Assembly: GCA_001179505.1 (NCBI GenBank)
Contig: CDMY01000182.1
Coordinates: 68,290 to 132,289, forward strand
Reading direction: 5' to 3'
DNA: 64,000 nucleotides
From: Vitrella brassicaformis
Lineage: Eukaryota > Sar > Vitrellaceae
Part shown: positions 25,920 through 37,600 of the stretch, piece by piece
How positions within the stretch are numbered: position 1 is the stretch's first letter
Layout of the letters: each line of letters opens with the position of its first letter
Notes under the pieces: generated by a model
What the model was told of the DNA's origin: nothing
Database searches by the model: none
The model's input: only the letters and a program-made list of their open reading frames with translations
Translations under genes and position numbers: made by a program

Positions 25920-28848
25920 CTACTTGGTGTCCTCGCCATTTGCCGCAGTGTCGTCGGTGCCGTCTTGGTCTGCCGGCTGTGTCTTGGCTGCTGCCGCAGA
26001 CAAGTCGATGCGGCGCTTCTTGCTGTCGCCCTGCTCGTCCGCACCGCCGTCACCGGTCCTACACACACGTGTGCACACACAGCACATCGGTCAATGCGTG
26101 AGGGATCAAGGGGAGCGAGGCTGTGTCTGTGTGTAGCCGCATACCTTTTGGCAGAGACAACGCCGATGTCGCGCACCTGACCGCCAGACAGCTGGGGCTG
26201 ACCCTAAACCACACCACACCACACCAAACCACACCACATCCATTTATCCATCCACACGTCCGTCCGTATTTTGGACGGGTCCGTGTAGGGTGCTTTGCTT
26301 ACGAATGCGGACGAGGCTGACGACTGCATGGAGCCCATCTGTCGCGCCTCGCTCCGGATGTCGCGGATGGTGCCCTTGTCGAGGTTCGCCTCACCACCCT
26401 GAGGCGATGAGATGCGATGCGATGCACACGTGAACGCATCAGAGGACAGACACCCAATTGTGGCACGGATGGCACGTGATGGTGAGGCGAGGTGGTGGTG
26501 GGACCATGCATGTTATGTGCTGACCTACCCTGCCCTACCCACCTCGATCTTTCTGCGGAGAGCGGCCATCTGCAGTCCAGCGCAAGGCAACGCAACGCAG
26601 CAACATGTGAATGAACGACTGGATGAATGGGTGTGCGTCCGTTTGTTCTCTATGTCTCTCTCTCTCTCACGTACATTCTCCTGGACCTCCTCCATTGTGA
26701 CCTGGTAGTCCTCTTTGCGCTCGGCTGCATCGCACACACAACATAACATACGTCACAAAGCGGGCAGCAAGTGTGTGCGGACGACGTGCGCCATCCATCC
26801 ATCCATCCATCCTCAGCGAGAGCGAGCGACGTTCTTACGTGAGAGGGATGTGCCCCCGACGCCCTGTATGGCCTTCTCCATCCCCTCGTACGCCAACTAC
26901 ACATAAGACATCACACACACACACACACACACAACAAAGCGGAGATCACTTGTCTGTTGAGATCGGTCCCTCCCTCCCTCGCTCGTTTCTCGACCTACCT
27001 GGTATGCTTCGAGTGCCTTTTGGTTCTCATCGGCATACGTGTGGGCCTGCGCCAGGGCAATCAGCCTGTGGTCGGTCCAATGGATGAGGGGATACCAAGA
27101 CACACACCAAACACACACACCGGATAGACAGGGGGAAGGATGGAGGCACTTGTGTGCTGTGCAGGTGTGTGTGGGTTTGTGTGGTGTGCTGACGGGGCGT
27201 GCAGGTCGTTGGGCGGCAGGTTGTGCTGCTTCCGCAGCTCAATCGCGCGGGCAAACTCCTGAAGGGGGGGCGACACACAAAACAACAGAATGCGTTCGTG
27301 CAGGGGCAGCAAGCCAAGTGCCTCGATCTGCCCACCTCGGCCGCTTGCGAGAATTCCCCCTTGAGCATCAGAATGTCACCCAGACTGCACACACACACAC
27401 AAATGCGTATGGGCGCGTGTTGTGATGTCCGTGGTGGGAGCGCACCGTACGATGACGAACGTGAGGTCTCTGACGTCCTCGATGGCCACATTGCCCGCAC
27501 GCTCCTGACTGATGGATACATGAACACATGGTGTTCCATCGCAGGGCAGACACCAACAGACACCAACAGACACCAACAGACAGACAGGGGATGGATGGGC
27601 GGACACCGTCTGTCTGCCTGCCTGTCTGTGTCTGTTCCCTCCCTCCCTCCCTCCCTCCCTGGTTGCTTGCTTGCCCCCCTTACGCATTGATTCGCTTCTC
27701 ATAGGCCCTTCGCGCCACCTCCAGGATCTCCCACGCCAGCTGCACCCACCAAACAACCAACCACACGCCGTGAGTCCCCCTCCCTCCATCCCCAATGGCG
27801 CCTTACCCATCCCACCCACCTGCAGGTCCTCGTGGTCGGTCTCGACAATCGGGAACTCCTCCTCATCGGCACCACCACCTCCACCACCACCAGCGGCGGC
27901 TGCTGCGCTGGAGCTCTCTGCCGCCGATGCTGATGCAGATGCCGCAGCGGCTGAGCTGCTCGACGGCTGGTCCTTCTTGCTGGCCGATGGGGCACTGGTG
28001 GCCGGTGCTGCTGCTGCTGCTGCTGTTGATGCGCCCTGCTGGTCGTCCAGCTGTGATAGTTGTTTGAGGAAGTCCTCCGAGTTTTCCTCGTTGGTCAGCA
28101 ACGCATCACTGAGTGATATCCATACAAACATACACAACGGCAGAAGTGGACGGACAGACAGACCGACATGAAGGACAGATGGATGGATGGATGGAGAAAA
28201 GAGTATCGTTCCGCTGACCCGTAGTTGAGGTAGAATGCGGCGAGGTCGGGGTGCCCGTCCTCATTGTCGTACTCGGCCAACCTGCACACCACAAACCACC
28301 GAGCCATGGAGGCAGGCAGGCAGGCACTCATCCATCCATCAGTGGCCTCATACACACATACATCACGTCCGTCGTGCCCAATGTGTGTGTCCCTACTTGA
28401 GTTCGAGTGCCTTGCAGAATCGGTGAATGGCCCGCACGTACTCTTTGGCTCTCTTGGCCTCCTCACCCTGAACCGTCAGCGTCTCGGCTGTGGCACCGGG
28501 CTCCAACTCATCTGTGGGTGCCGGTCAGTCAGTGTGACACACACACAGCCACCAACCATGTATACCATCCTCCCCGGCAACCGTCAGATTGGGTGCGTAT
28601 GTGTGCGTCAGTGGGTGCGTACCGTCGTCGTCGTCCTGGACGTCTCCCCCTTCGTCCTGCTGATCTTCGTCTCCCTCGCCCTCGCCCTCCTCGTCCAGGT
28701 CATAGTCCTCGATGGGACGCTCGGCCGTACCTAACACACACACAGAGCACACCGCACATGCGCCAACACCACACGGGACGGCAGGGCACGTATGTCGTCA
28801 GCAAAACAGCAGATCTGGGTGAGGCGCCAGCTCACCTTTCTCGTCCAT
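25920..28848 (-). CDS. NASP/Hif1/Sim3-type histone chaperone (SHNi-TPR)
   Basis: NASP family proteins bind H3-H4 and linker histones and hand them to assembly factors. The first coding exon is 13 nt (28848-28836, MDEK). An acidic exon follows (ERPIEDYDLDEEGEGEGDEDQQ), then TPR segments: KRAKEYVRAIHRFCKALELK, HPDLAAFYLNYGDALL, an Ala/Ser-rich interruption, and EEFPIVETDHEDLQLAWEIL. Further TPR-like units are DVRDLTFVIVRLGDILMLKGEFSQAAEEFARAIELRKQ and LIALAQAHTYADENQKALEAYQLAYEGMEKA. The acidic interruption within the TPR array is typical of the family. The C-terminus carries a basic KKRRID nuclear-localisation-like motif and ends in GEDTK* at 25920. There are about ten exons. The 5' region is duplicated upstream of another gene. 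Confidence 0.82.
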
Positions 28849-28995
28849 CTCGCCGGTCAGCAGATCTTTTACCACTGCTTCACCACTGCTGATTTCCTGC
28901 GAGCTTGCATTGCGAGCCTGGGAATGTATGGAGGAGAAAAAGGTTCTCTCTCGGTGTGCATGGCATAGCAGGGTGTGATGGAGTGTTTGTAGAGG
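28780..28995 (-). repeat. 216-bp duplicated NASP 5' segment, original copy
   Basis: Covers about 55 bp of intron 1, the 13-nt first coding exon with its GTGAGC donor, and about 150 bp upstream. It matches 34123-34338 with a constant 5343-bp offset and about three mismatches. Confidence 0.92.
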
Positions 28996-29320
28996 AAGGG
29001 TATAGGAATGGAGAAGACGTTCATGCATTCATAAGAATGACATGGATGTGCGTATCTATCTCTGGCACACCTCTAGCCAGTCAGTGGTCTGTCTGTCGCT
29101 CAGTGTTTGTGTCGATGGCGAGCCACCGACCGCACAGCACCGCTCGTTCGTTCGTCTAAAAGGCGGCAGCCGAGCGTCACATCCGGCCGGCCGGCCGGCC
29201 GGGATACTCTCTGGACAGGGCGCCTGTCTGTCTGTCTGTACACTAGCTAGCTAAGCTATTCACACTGGCTGGGGCTGGCTGGCTGGCAACTATCTAATCT
29301 ATCTATCTGCCGTCCCCTCC
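28996..29320. other. Spacer with palindromic CCGG run
   Basis: No gene seen. CCGGCCGGCCGGCCGG lies at about 29183-29202, followed by TGTC and GGCT repeats. Confidence 0.5.
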
Positions 29321-31990
29321 TCAATCCGTCACCTCCCCCCCATCTGTGTCCAATCCCTCACTCTCCTCCTCGGAAGAATCAGAAGATCCACATCCTAAGC
29401 CCTCCTCGGAGCTCTCCTCGGAGCTCAACACTAGCTCCATATTCATCCAGTTGACGTAGCTTTCATTATAACCATTCCCCTCCACACACCTCCACGACTC
29501 AACCACATCATAGGCGGACCCCACCTCTCTCTCTGCCTCCCGCAGCAAAGCCCTGAGGGCGTCGCGAGGGCACGGCTCGATATACTCCTTTAACGACTCG
29601 ACGAGCCGGCACTTGCCTGCGAGCGACTCTGTGCTTATGCGCAGGCTGATGCTGGCTTTGGCTGGCTTGATGGACATGAGCAGAGATAAGACAGACCGCG
29701 CACACCCCTTGCTAAGAATCTGCCCCTCATTCGACACGTGCAGCGACTTGACGGCAGGGAAGGCCAGGCCAGGCACGGGCACGTGCGATGCATCGGGCAG
29801 CTCTTGCTCGCCCAGCCTAATATGCAGCTCATCCAGCTCACGGGCATGCAGATACGACACACACTGCGACACGGTGCGAAGGCTCTCTGCATCACAAAAC
29901 ACCTGACGCACACCCGTCAGGCTGCCCAGCAGCTCCTGCAGCCTGGCGGCCTCAGCACCGGTCGGCATGCTGTGGTTGTCCGCACTGTCGCGCCACACGT
30001 GCGTGTAGCTCGATATGCTGATGCAGAGGTGCTGTATGTTGGGGAGGTGTGTGTTGTTGCCGTTGTCGTCCTTGGCCACCAGCCACTCGGGGATGCTGGT
30101 GATGAGCTGGCGGACGGGGGGGAGGGGGTCACCTCGGCGTCTGTCGCGGGGTGGATGGATGGAGAGCTTGGTGGCCGTGGGAAACGTCAGCACCGGACCC
30201 CATGTGTCGTGCAGGGGAGCACCGCCGTACACAAACTTGACCTACGACGGGGGCAAGAGAGAGAAGGGCAGACATGAACCATTCCACTTATGCTGGTGTC
30301 CCTCTCCCGCACTAACTCACCGCGTCGCATTCTGTCGTCAGGTCGGTGATGAGTTGGCCGACAGGTCCGTGCGGGGCCGGAAGTGTATCGCCTCCCTCCT
30401 TGCTGCAGTCGATGACGATGTCGTCAAACTGCGGCGGGGTATCTGTGAGAATCTTGGAACGCTTGCATCGGGGGTCGTCCTCACTGCACGACACACACAC
30501 ACACACACGGACACAAAACGCAATGTGTCGGCTCTGCGCTTCGATTCCCCCTGCAGGTCTCACTCACCGTGGCATCAACACGATTTTGCATTTGGTCTTC
30601 TCGGCCCAGGTGAGCAGGTCCTGCAGGCTGAAGTGGTTGGGGCCGCGCGGTCGGTCAGCTGGCGGCTGAAGTCGGCACCAAACGAGAAGCGATGGTGAAT
30701 GGTGATGGTCTTCTCCACATCTGCACAGCACAGATGACACATATGCAGCAAAAAGTGCCTCCCTGTGTGGTGTCAAGCTGCGCGCCCACCTATCATGTGT
30801 TGGGCGCGCCAGTTGGTGTCGAGTGCCGTGGTGAGGCGGCCCAGCGAATCGTAGATGCACCCATTGGGACTGACACACACACACACTCAGGGACGTGGAT
30901 GGGTGTCGCATGCACCCCATGCGTCTGCCTCCCCGCCTTGCTCACTCCTCTTCGAGGTGGATGCCGCTGATGCTTCTGATGTTGGGGCAACCACTCAGCG
31001 AACTGACATCCACACACAGATCCACACACCAAGAGAGAAGGAAAGAAAGGTCCGTGTGGTGTGTGAGAGTGAGGTTGGTTGCCTTGTCGTTAAATGGTAT
31101 ATATACCTCCTTACTTACCGGGTGAATGCCTGCCACTCGTCCCCTTCTGTGGCATCGATGACGTCGGCCTTGATGGATGTGATCGCCCGAGAGGTCGACA
31201 CGATGTGGGTGACGGCCGGCAGGTGGGAAATGCGCCCGTCCAAAAGGCAACGCTCGCCACACACCTTGCCGACACTCAGCACCTCCAGACTCGGAAACAT
31301 CCACTTCCAATCCCTGACACGACATATTAACACACAACACAACACAACACACAGAGAGTTGTGTCTGCTCGTCGCGCTTTTGCTGCCCTTCCCTCTTTTC
31401 CTTACATGACTAGGTCTAGGTAGTCTGTATGTGTGATGTGTAGCTGCTTGGTCTTCTCAAACACCACCGGCTCCGCCCCCTTCGTATTGCCGTCTCGGTT
31501 CTTGTGGCACTGACGCTTCGGATCGTCCACACGGATGTGGGTGAGCGTGGCATTGGACGCTTCGATGACCTCCACTGCAGCCTCCAGCACCCACTTGGAG
31601 CCTGTGGTCTCTATGAACGCCGCGTTGAGCTTGCTCTGACACACACACAGACAACACCCACACCCACACACACACACGAATCCATTCATCCATCCATCCA
31701 TCCACCATTCTGTCGTCACCACTGCCCATTCGCCCACCCACCCACGCACCAGTCGTGGTTTGAGTGTGTCTGTGAGTTCGATCTTGTCCCAGTAGTCGTA
31801 CTCCTTTTTCAAGATGGTCAGGTCACGATACAACCCCGTATGTGGCGTCGGTGGTCTTCTGATGCAGCTGCCGGCACACGAGTGAGAGCGGCTTGCGCTC
31901 GAGGGTGGTGAGGAAGCCGCCGACTTCATACACGATCTCGGCCTCGAGCTGAGCCAACCGAACGCCAGCAACCTTATCCGGCACACGCAT
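29321..31990 (-). CDS. F-box protein with a divergent C-terminal repeat region
   Basis: A start at 31990 gives MRVPDKVAGVRLAQLEAEIV and then an F-box-like segment (YEVGGFLTTLERKPLSLVCRQLHQK), about 40 residues from the N-terminus as usual for F-box proteins. Later exons (for example WVLEAAVEVIEASNATLTHI, WMFPSLEVLSVGKVCGERCL, FPAVKSLHVSNEGQILSKGC) have the pattern of divergent leucine-rich or strand-rich repeats. The end is an acidic Ser/Glu tail, with the stop at 29321. It is inferred to be a substrate receptor for an SCF-type ubiquitin ligase. Around 31835-31845 the F-box frame (TTDATYG) meets the next segment (YRDLTILKKEYDYWDKI) one base out of phase with no intron between them. A sequencing error or a real frameshift is possible. 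It may alternatively be the 3' half of the upstream SET-like gene. Confidence 0.5.
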
Positions 31991-32018
31991 CCAATCCCAC
32001 ACAGAAGGAGAGCAGGAG

Positions 32019-34191
32019 TCATACAGCCTCTCTGTGTTGTTGCGTCATCCATGGCTCACTCACCCGAGCAGCGGCGGCACGCCCACTCCCACCTCGCCCA
32101 CCGCGGCCCCTTTTGCCACGGGTGGCGAGCTTGATGTCGTCACAGTGCGTGAGTGATGGGTGTGGGGGGAGCGATGCGTCAGAGTTGGAGTCCTCCTCGT
32201 CTCTGTCTCTGTCTCGCATTGACGCGTCGTCTTCGTTGTCTCGGCCTCGGGGTCCCCCTCGCTGTCCGTCGTTGTCGTCTGCTGCTGATGCTGGCGGGGC
32301 GTGCCCGATGGCGCCGTACTCAATGATGTTGGCCTTGAGGGGGTCCTCGCAGTACTGGGGGAGCACTGGGGACACACACACATGGGTTGGTGCACTCATT
32401 TGCGGCGGGCGGACGTGTGTATTGGGTACGTCTAGGTGGTGGTGTCGGGTCGGAGGGTTTGTTGCTCTTATTGCGCTGTGTGTTGTCGATGATGAGCATG
32501 GCCATCTCGATGCCCGTGATCTCCTCGGCGTCGCCATCCTCATACTCAATGCTGAACAGACCGCTGGTGCTGTCGTATCCTGACACAGTACCCTGCACAC
32601 GCACACAAACACATGGGCAGATCGGATGATATGTCGCCTGTTTCTCTCCCTCCCTCCCCCCCTCCCTCCCTCCCTCCCTCCCCCTGTTTCGTACCTGGAA
32701 GTAGTAGCTATTACGCACATCGTTGCGCGCGTTGAATTTGCGATCGATGACCGACTTGCCCAGATGCACCCCCAGCAGCGGCACCCACCCGCCACTCTGT
32801 CCACACCCGCAGACGCAGCCGACGCACTCCCGGCACCTTTGCCTCGAGGGACCGCTGCCGCCGCCGCCGCAGCTGGTTCTGCTGAGTCAGGCTCTGGTGG
32901 TGGTGGTAGGTTCTGCATGTCCAGTGAGTAGAGCCGTTCGGCGATGTAGCACTTGTACTTGGTTGTCATGTTGGGGGGCAGGTCGATGAGTAGCTCGTCC
33001 CCCGGGTTGAGCGCCTTGCCGGGCCTCCGGAGCAGCAACAGGTGCGGCCAGCCGTCACGATACACCTACACCCATACCCACACACACACACACACACACG
33101 CGGACACATAGGTGACCACCAACCACAACTCACTCGTTCGTGTGCTGACCGACCGTGCCAATCTGCACGTTAGATTTTCGCTACTGCATGCTCTGCAGCA
33201 CCGCAGCTGGCTGGAAATACGCGACGCGGTTCTTGGCCGCGCGGAAGTTGAGCATCAGGCTGCCGTCCTGTGGCACAGGTGGCCGCTGGAGCCGCTGCTC
33301 TGGCTCCGGCTCCGGCTGTGAGTGGGAGCTAGGTGTGTTGCCGTGGGGAGGGGGTGGGGGCGGGAGTGCGTCGTCGACGAATCGCAGCGGCCAGATGTGC
33401 CGGGGGTCGTTCCATGCCTCGGGCGTCTGCGGCACCACCTCACCCGTCAGCTCACCCAGCAACGTGATGCTCTGTGTGCACGACAAACCAAACCAACAGC
33501 CACAGCCACACACAAAAGACACAGATCATCATTCCATCTATGGAGTGCCCTCCCCCCCCCCCTCCCGCCTCCCTCTCTGACTTTGTCTGAGGCACCCTTC
33601 GGCTCGCCCCGGTAGACGCACACGAAGGCCGAATCGTCTGCCGTAAGACCTGCACGCTTCGGGTGCTTTGGGTCGGTGACCCGCTGTAGCTCAAGTGTGG
33701 CATTCTCCTGGCTGGCGGCGTCCTCTAAGATGCGCACGAGGTTGGGGTACCACTGCAGCGCCCTCGACGAGGTGAAGTAGTGGGGGGACGCCCCGACCTT
33801 GCCGCAGTAGTCTGCCAGCTGGTTCTTGATGGACGGGTCGCGGCAAAGCTGGTGGCCGGCGTACTCCGCCTGGTCAATTCGCAATGCGTCCTCTAGCGCA
33901 ACTGCTGAATCAGATGTCATGAGTGCAGGCAGGGCAGATGCGATTCACACCCCATGCAGCAAACACAGAAGATGACGCATAGCACCGTCTGGCCTGCTGT
34001 TTCTTTCAGCCCGCTTACAGGAATGCATTATTGCTGGAGGACCCTCTCGTCCATCAGGCCGCTGCGTTTCGTCTCGTGAGCCCTCTGATGGCGGCCGGCC
34101 GACGGACGGCACGGCAGGGCAGGGCAGGGCACGTATGTCGTCAGCAAAACAGCAGATCTGGGTGAGGCGCCAGCTCACCTTTCTCGTCCAT
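32019..34191 (-). CDS. SET-like domain plus Tudor-like domain protein (chromatin factor candidate)
   Basis: If the copied NASP first exon (34191-34179, MDEK) is used, it splices in frame at 33904 to AVALEDALRIDQAEYAGHQL. Otherwise an ATG at 33920 (MTSDSAVALED) could be used. The middle has features reminiscent of a SET domain, interrupted by low complexity: ADDSAFVCVYRGEPKG, ITLLGELTGEVVP, and DGWPHLLLLRRPGKALNPGDELLIDL, where a family member would show 'GEEL..DY'. A Tudor/agenet-like motif follows (YYFQGTVSGYDSTSGLFSIEYEDGDAEEI), then an acidic region and an RG-rich stretch (GKRGRGGRGGSGR). The stop is at 32019. Histone methylation or methyl-lysine reading is inferred only from these motifs. 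A GTGAGT directly after the RG segment could splice on to the F-box gene. Confidence 0.45.
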
Positions 34192-34338
34192 CTCGCCGGT
34201 CAGCAGATCTTTTACCACTGCTTCACCACTGCTGATTTCCTGCGAGCTTGCATTGCGAGCTTGGGAATGTTTGGAGGAGGAAAAGGTTCTCTCTCGGTGT
34301 GCATGGCATAGCAGGGTGTGATGGAGTGTTTGTAGAGG
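34123..34338 (-). repeat. 216-bp copy of the NASP 5' segment upstream of the SET-like gene
   Basis: Same orientation as the original at 28780-28995. It contains an intact ATG (34189-34191), four codons and a GTGAGC donor. Confidence 0.92.
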
Positions 34339-34667
34339 CGTACGTCCGTCGGTTTGCTCTTGTGCGGCGTCTCTCTTGCTCCTCCCGGCGGAGAGATGGG
34401 TAGATGAATGAAGCATGTAAGCCAGCACCACACCACACAACACAACACGACGGACGCACAGCGCCACACGCACACGAGGCAGACAGGGACAGCGCACACA
34501 GACCAGCCCGTCTCAGCGATGCTCTCACCATCGCCTGTGCGCCCAGCAGCACGGCGCGGCAGGCCACATGGCAGATCAGCAGCACACACACGCCATGAGA
34601 CCGCGCAGAGCAGTCAGTGTCGCTCCACGCCTTCAGATCAGCATTCTCGTGACGACGCTCTCGCACC

Positions 34668-37600
34668 ATGTCACAGGTCTCTCTCTCTGTGCTGTGTTGT
34701 GTTTGTGTTGTGTGTGCAGCGGGTGGAGTTGGTCGACAGGGAATCGAAGCGGCCGAGGAACAACCCGATCCTTCCAGAACAAGTCACACAAGACCACACC
34801 GCCCCGCCTGACCAAGGGGAGGAGGACCAGAACCAACAGGCACCAGTACCGATGGAAACATCAACCACTGCCACAGCCACAGCCGCCACCGGCCAGCCTG
34901 CTGCACAGAACCCTCCGCAGGCGCAGGCGCAGGCGCAGTCACAGCCAGGCCCGCCCAGCAGCAGCAACAACAATGAGACCTTCCTCAGTAAGTCACCCAA
35001 ACAAGGTGTTGCGGTGTCTGGATTAATGGATGGGCGCACTGTTTCCTGCCTGTGTGTGCAGGTCCTACAAACGTTTCCTCTGCTGGTGGCGAGTCGGGCA
35101 CCCCGGGCGGGCGGCCGGGCCACGCCGCCGAGTACAGGTCGCTGGAGGGGTCCGAGCATGACCCACAGGAGACGGACCACGCGGCGCTCGGCCAACTGCA
35201 GGAGAGCGACCAGCAGGAGAGTGACGATACGGCCTTCCATGAATGCAACCCCGACCCCGCATTGCCTGAGGGTAGCCACTTATCGACACACAAACACACA
35301 TACTTCCAACCATTGGGATTCTCATTCATTGTCCCTCTGTCTGTCTGTCTGTCTGTCTGTCAGTTCCGGAGAGTGCTCCTGCCGTGAGTGACGGCGTCGA
35401 GTCGTCCCTGCCGAGGGCCACCGACGCACAGCGCCCACGCGAGAGCGAGGGCGACGCGCAGGTCGCTGCTGCTGGTGTTAGTGGCGCTTCTGGTAGTGCG
35501 CATGTGCAACATGAAGGTGAGCAAGCGACGAAGGGCAAGACGCACTGTTGGTTGCTCATCCATCCATCCATCCATATGTGCATCCATCTGGGCATTGTCA
35601 GATGAGGATTCGAAGCAAGGGGCCGGCAAGAACATGACCAAGCAGACTGGTGAGGGAGGGACGCACCAGACATACGCACGCACACGCACACGCACACGCA
35701 CACGCACACGCACACGCATACACTCACACCATCCTCCCTCCCTCCCTGTATCCCTATCGTTGATGTGTCAGCATCGACGAGTGACGAGACGGGCGAGAGC
35801 CCAACCGAGTCACCGCCAGGAGAGAGCGGATTGCCACCCCCTCCCCCTCCCCCNNNNNNNNNNNNNNNNNNNNNNNNNNNNNNNNNNNNNNNNNNNNNNN
35901 NNNNNNNNNNNNNNNNNNNNNNNNNNNNNNNNNNNNNNNNNNNNNNNNNNNNNNNNNNNNNNNNNNNNNNNNNNNNNNNNNNNNNNNNNNNNNNNNNNNN
36001 NNNNNNNNNNNNNNNNNNNNNNNNNNNNNNNNNNNNNNNNNNNNNNNNNNNNNNNNNNNNNNNNNNNNNNNNNNNNNNNNNNNNNNNNNNNNNNNNNNNN
36101 NNNNNNNNNNNNNNNNNNNNNNNNNNNNNNNNNNNNNNNNNNNNNNNNNNNNNGACGACAGAGCGCCCCCCTCCCCCCACCGACCCCCCTCCCACCCGCA
36201 CCACCCCACCCATCCCCTCGGGAGGCAATCGACTGCTAGACCACCCTGCCCACAGAGGGCATTCAGACCACGGTCCCCCGGCCAGCCCCCGGCCCGACGA
36301 CTCGCCCCTCGAGCCAGAGGACTCCAGCCGAGGCGACCCCGACACGTCGCCGGCCATCGTCATCACGGCAGCGGGAGACGACCAGGACGACGTGGCGGCG
36401 GCAGCAGCTGCGGCAGCTGAGGCCGCTGAGGCCGCTGCGCGAGTGGGTGAGGAGCCGGAGGCCGGTCAGCATGCGGTGAATCGCCTGGGAGGGGGCGGTG
36501 ACGGCGACAACCCTGCTGGGTCGCTGACGCAGCGCGAGACGTCGATCGGCTCGGAGGTCTACGGCACGTCGGCAGACGACTCAGGCGGTAACGACGAGCG
36601 GATGGAGCCCGACAACGGAGCTGACGGGGAGCGGCAAGAGGCCGGCCACGTACGCGCGTCGGTTGTGGCGGAGGGTGAGGGTGAGGGGCTTCTGGGGGAC
36701 GACACAGGCGACAATGACCAAGGGCAGGAGGAGACCACCATGACGCTGGATGACCGGCAGGACCCCTCCGTCACCCGCCAGCCGCCCCCACCGCCCCCGC
36801 CGGGGGGAGATGGTGATGGTGACGGTGACGGTGACGATGATGATGACGGTCTTGGAGGAGGGGATCATGGCGACCCGGAGGTGCGTGACAGGGATGGTGG
36901 TGGTGGAGAGGGGGATGGTCATGGGGGGGGTGGTGGCCAGCGGGGTGAGGGTGAGAGTAGCAGTGCGGCAGGGGGACGTGCACAGGGGCGCAAGAAGGAG
37001 GAGACCTGGACACCCGCAGAGCCGCCACCATGCAGGCCTAACGAGGTACATACGTCACAGAGTGACATCCACACCACACCACACCACACAATCGCCCCCC
37101 TCCATCCATCCCTGGTTGCACATGTGTGGCTTGGTGTTTGTGTATGTGTGTGTGAGTGCAGGTTGACTGTTTCTTTGCGATAGGTGGCGACGACCGTCAG
37201 TACAGCGAGTGGAAGGTGGTGGGCAGCTGCTGCTTCCGCCTGATGTGCTGCTACAAAGACCGCGACTCAGGCTACCGCAGCGTCGGCGGGTTCGTAGAGG
37301 TCGGCGAGCCCGAGCCCGGGGCGCTCTGCTGGCCGCGCGACTGGGCCTGGAGCGGCACTCACTACAATGTCATGGCCATACACCCTAGAGACCTCACGTA
37401 CCCACCGACGCACTCACACCAGCCCACCAGCCAGAGAGAGGCACGCATTCCTGCCTGCCTCTTGTGCCATGTCTGTCTGTCTGTCTGTGTGGTGTGGTGT
37501 GGTGTGGTGTGTTGTTTGTTTGTTGGTTCGGCTGTTGTGAGTTCAGGAAATCTGTGGTGATGGAGGATGTGTACGACTTTACGTGTCTCGACAAGGACCG

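Noticed and set aside
29183-29202. CCGG run as a regulatory palindrome
   Set aside because: A plain (CCGG)n simple repeat with no association beyond being intergenic.
35326-36366. Long ORFs running through the N gaps (also at 49.8-50.4 kb)
   Set aside because: They are open only because N cannot produce stop codons.
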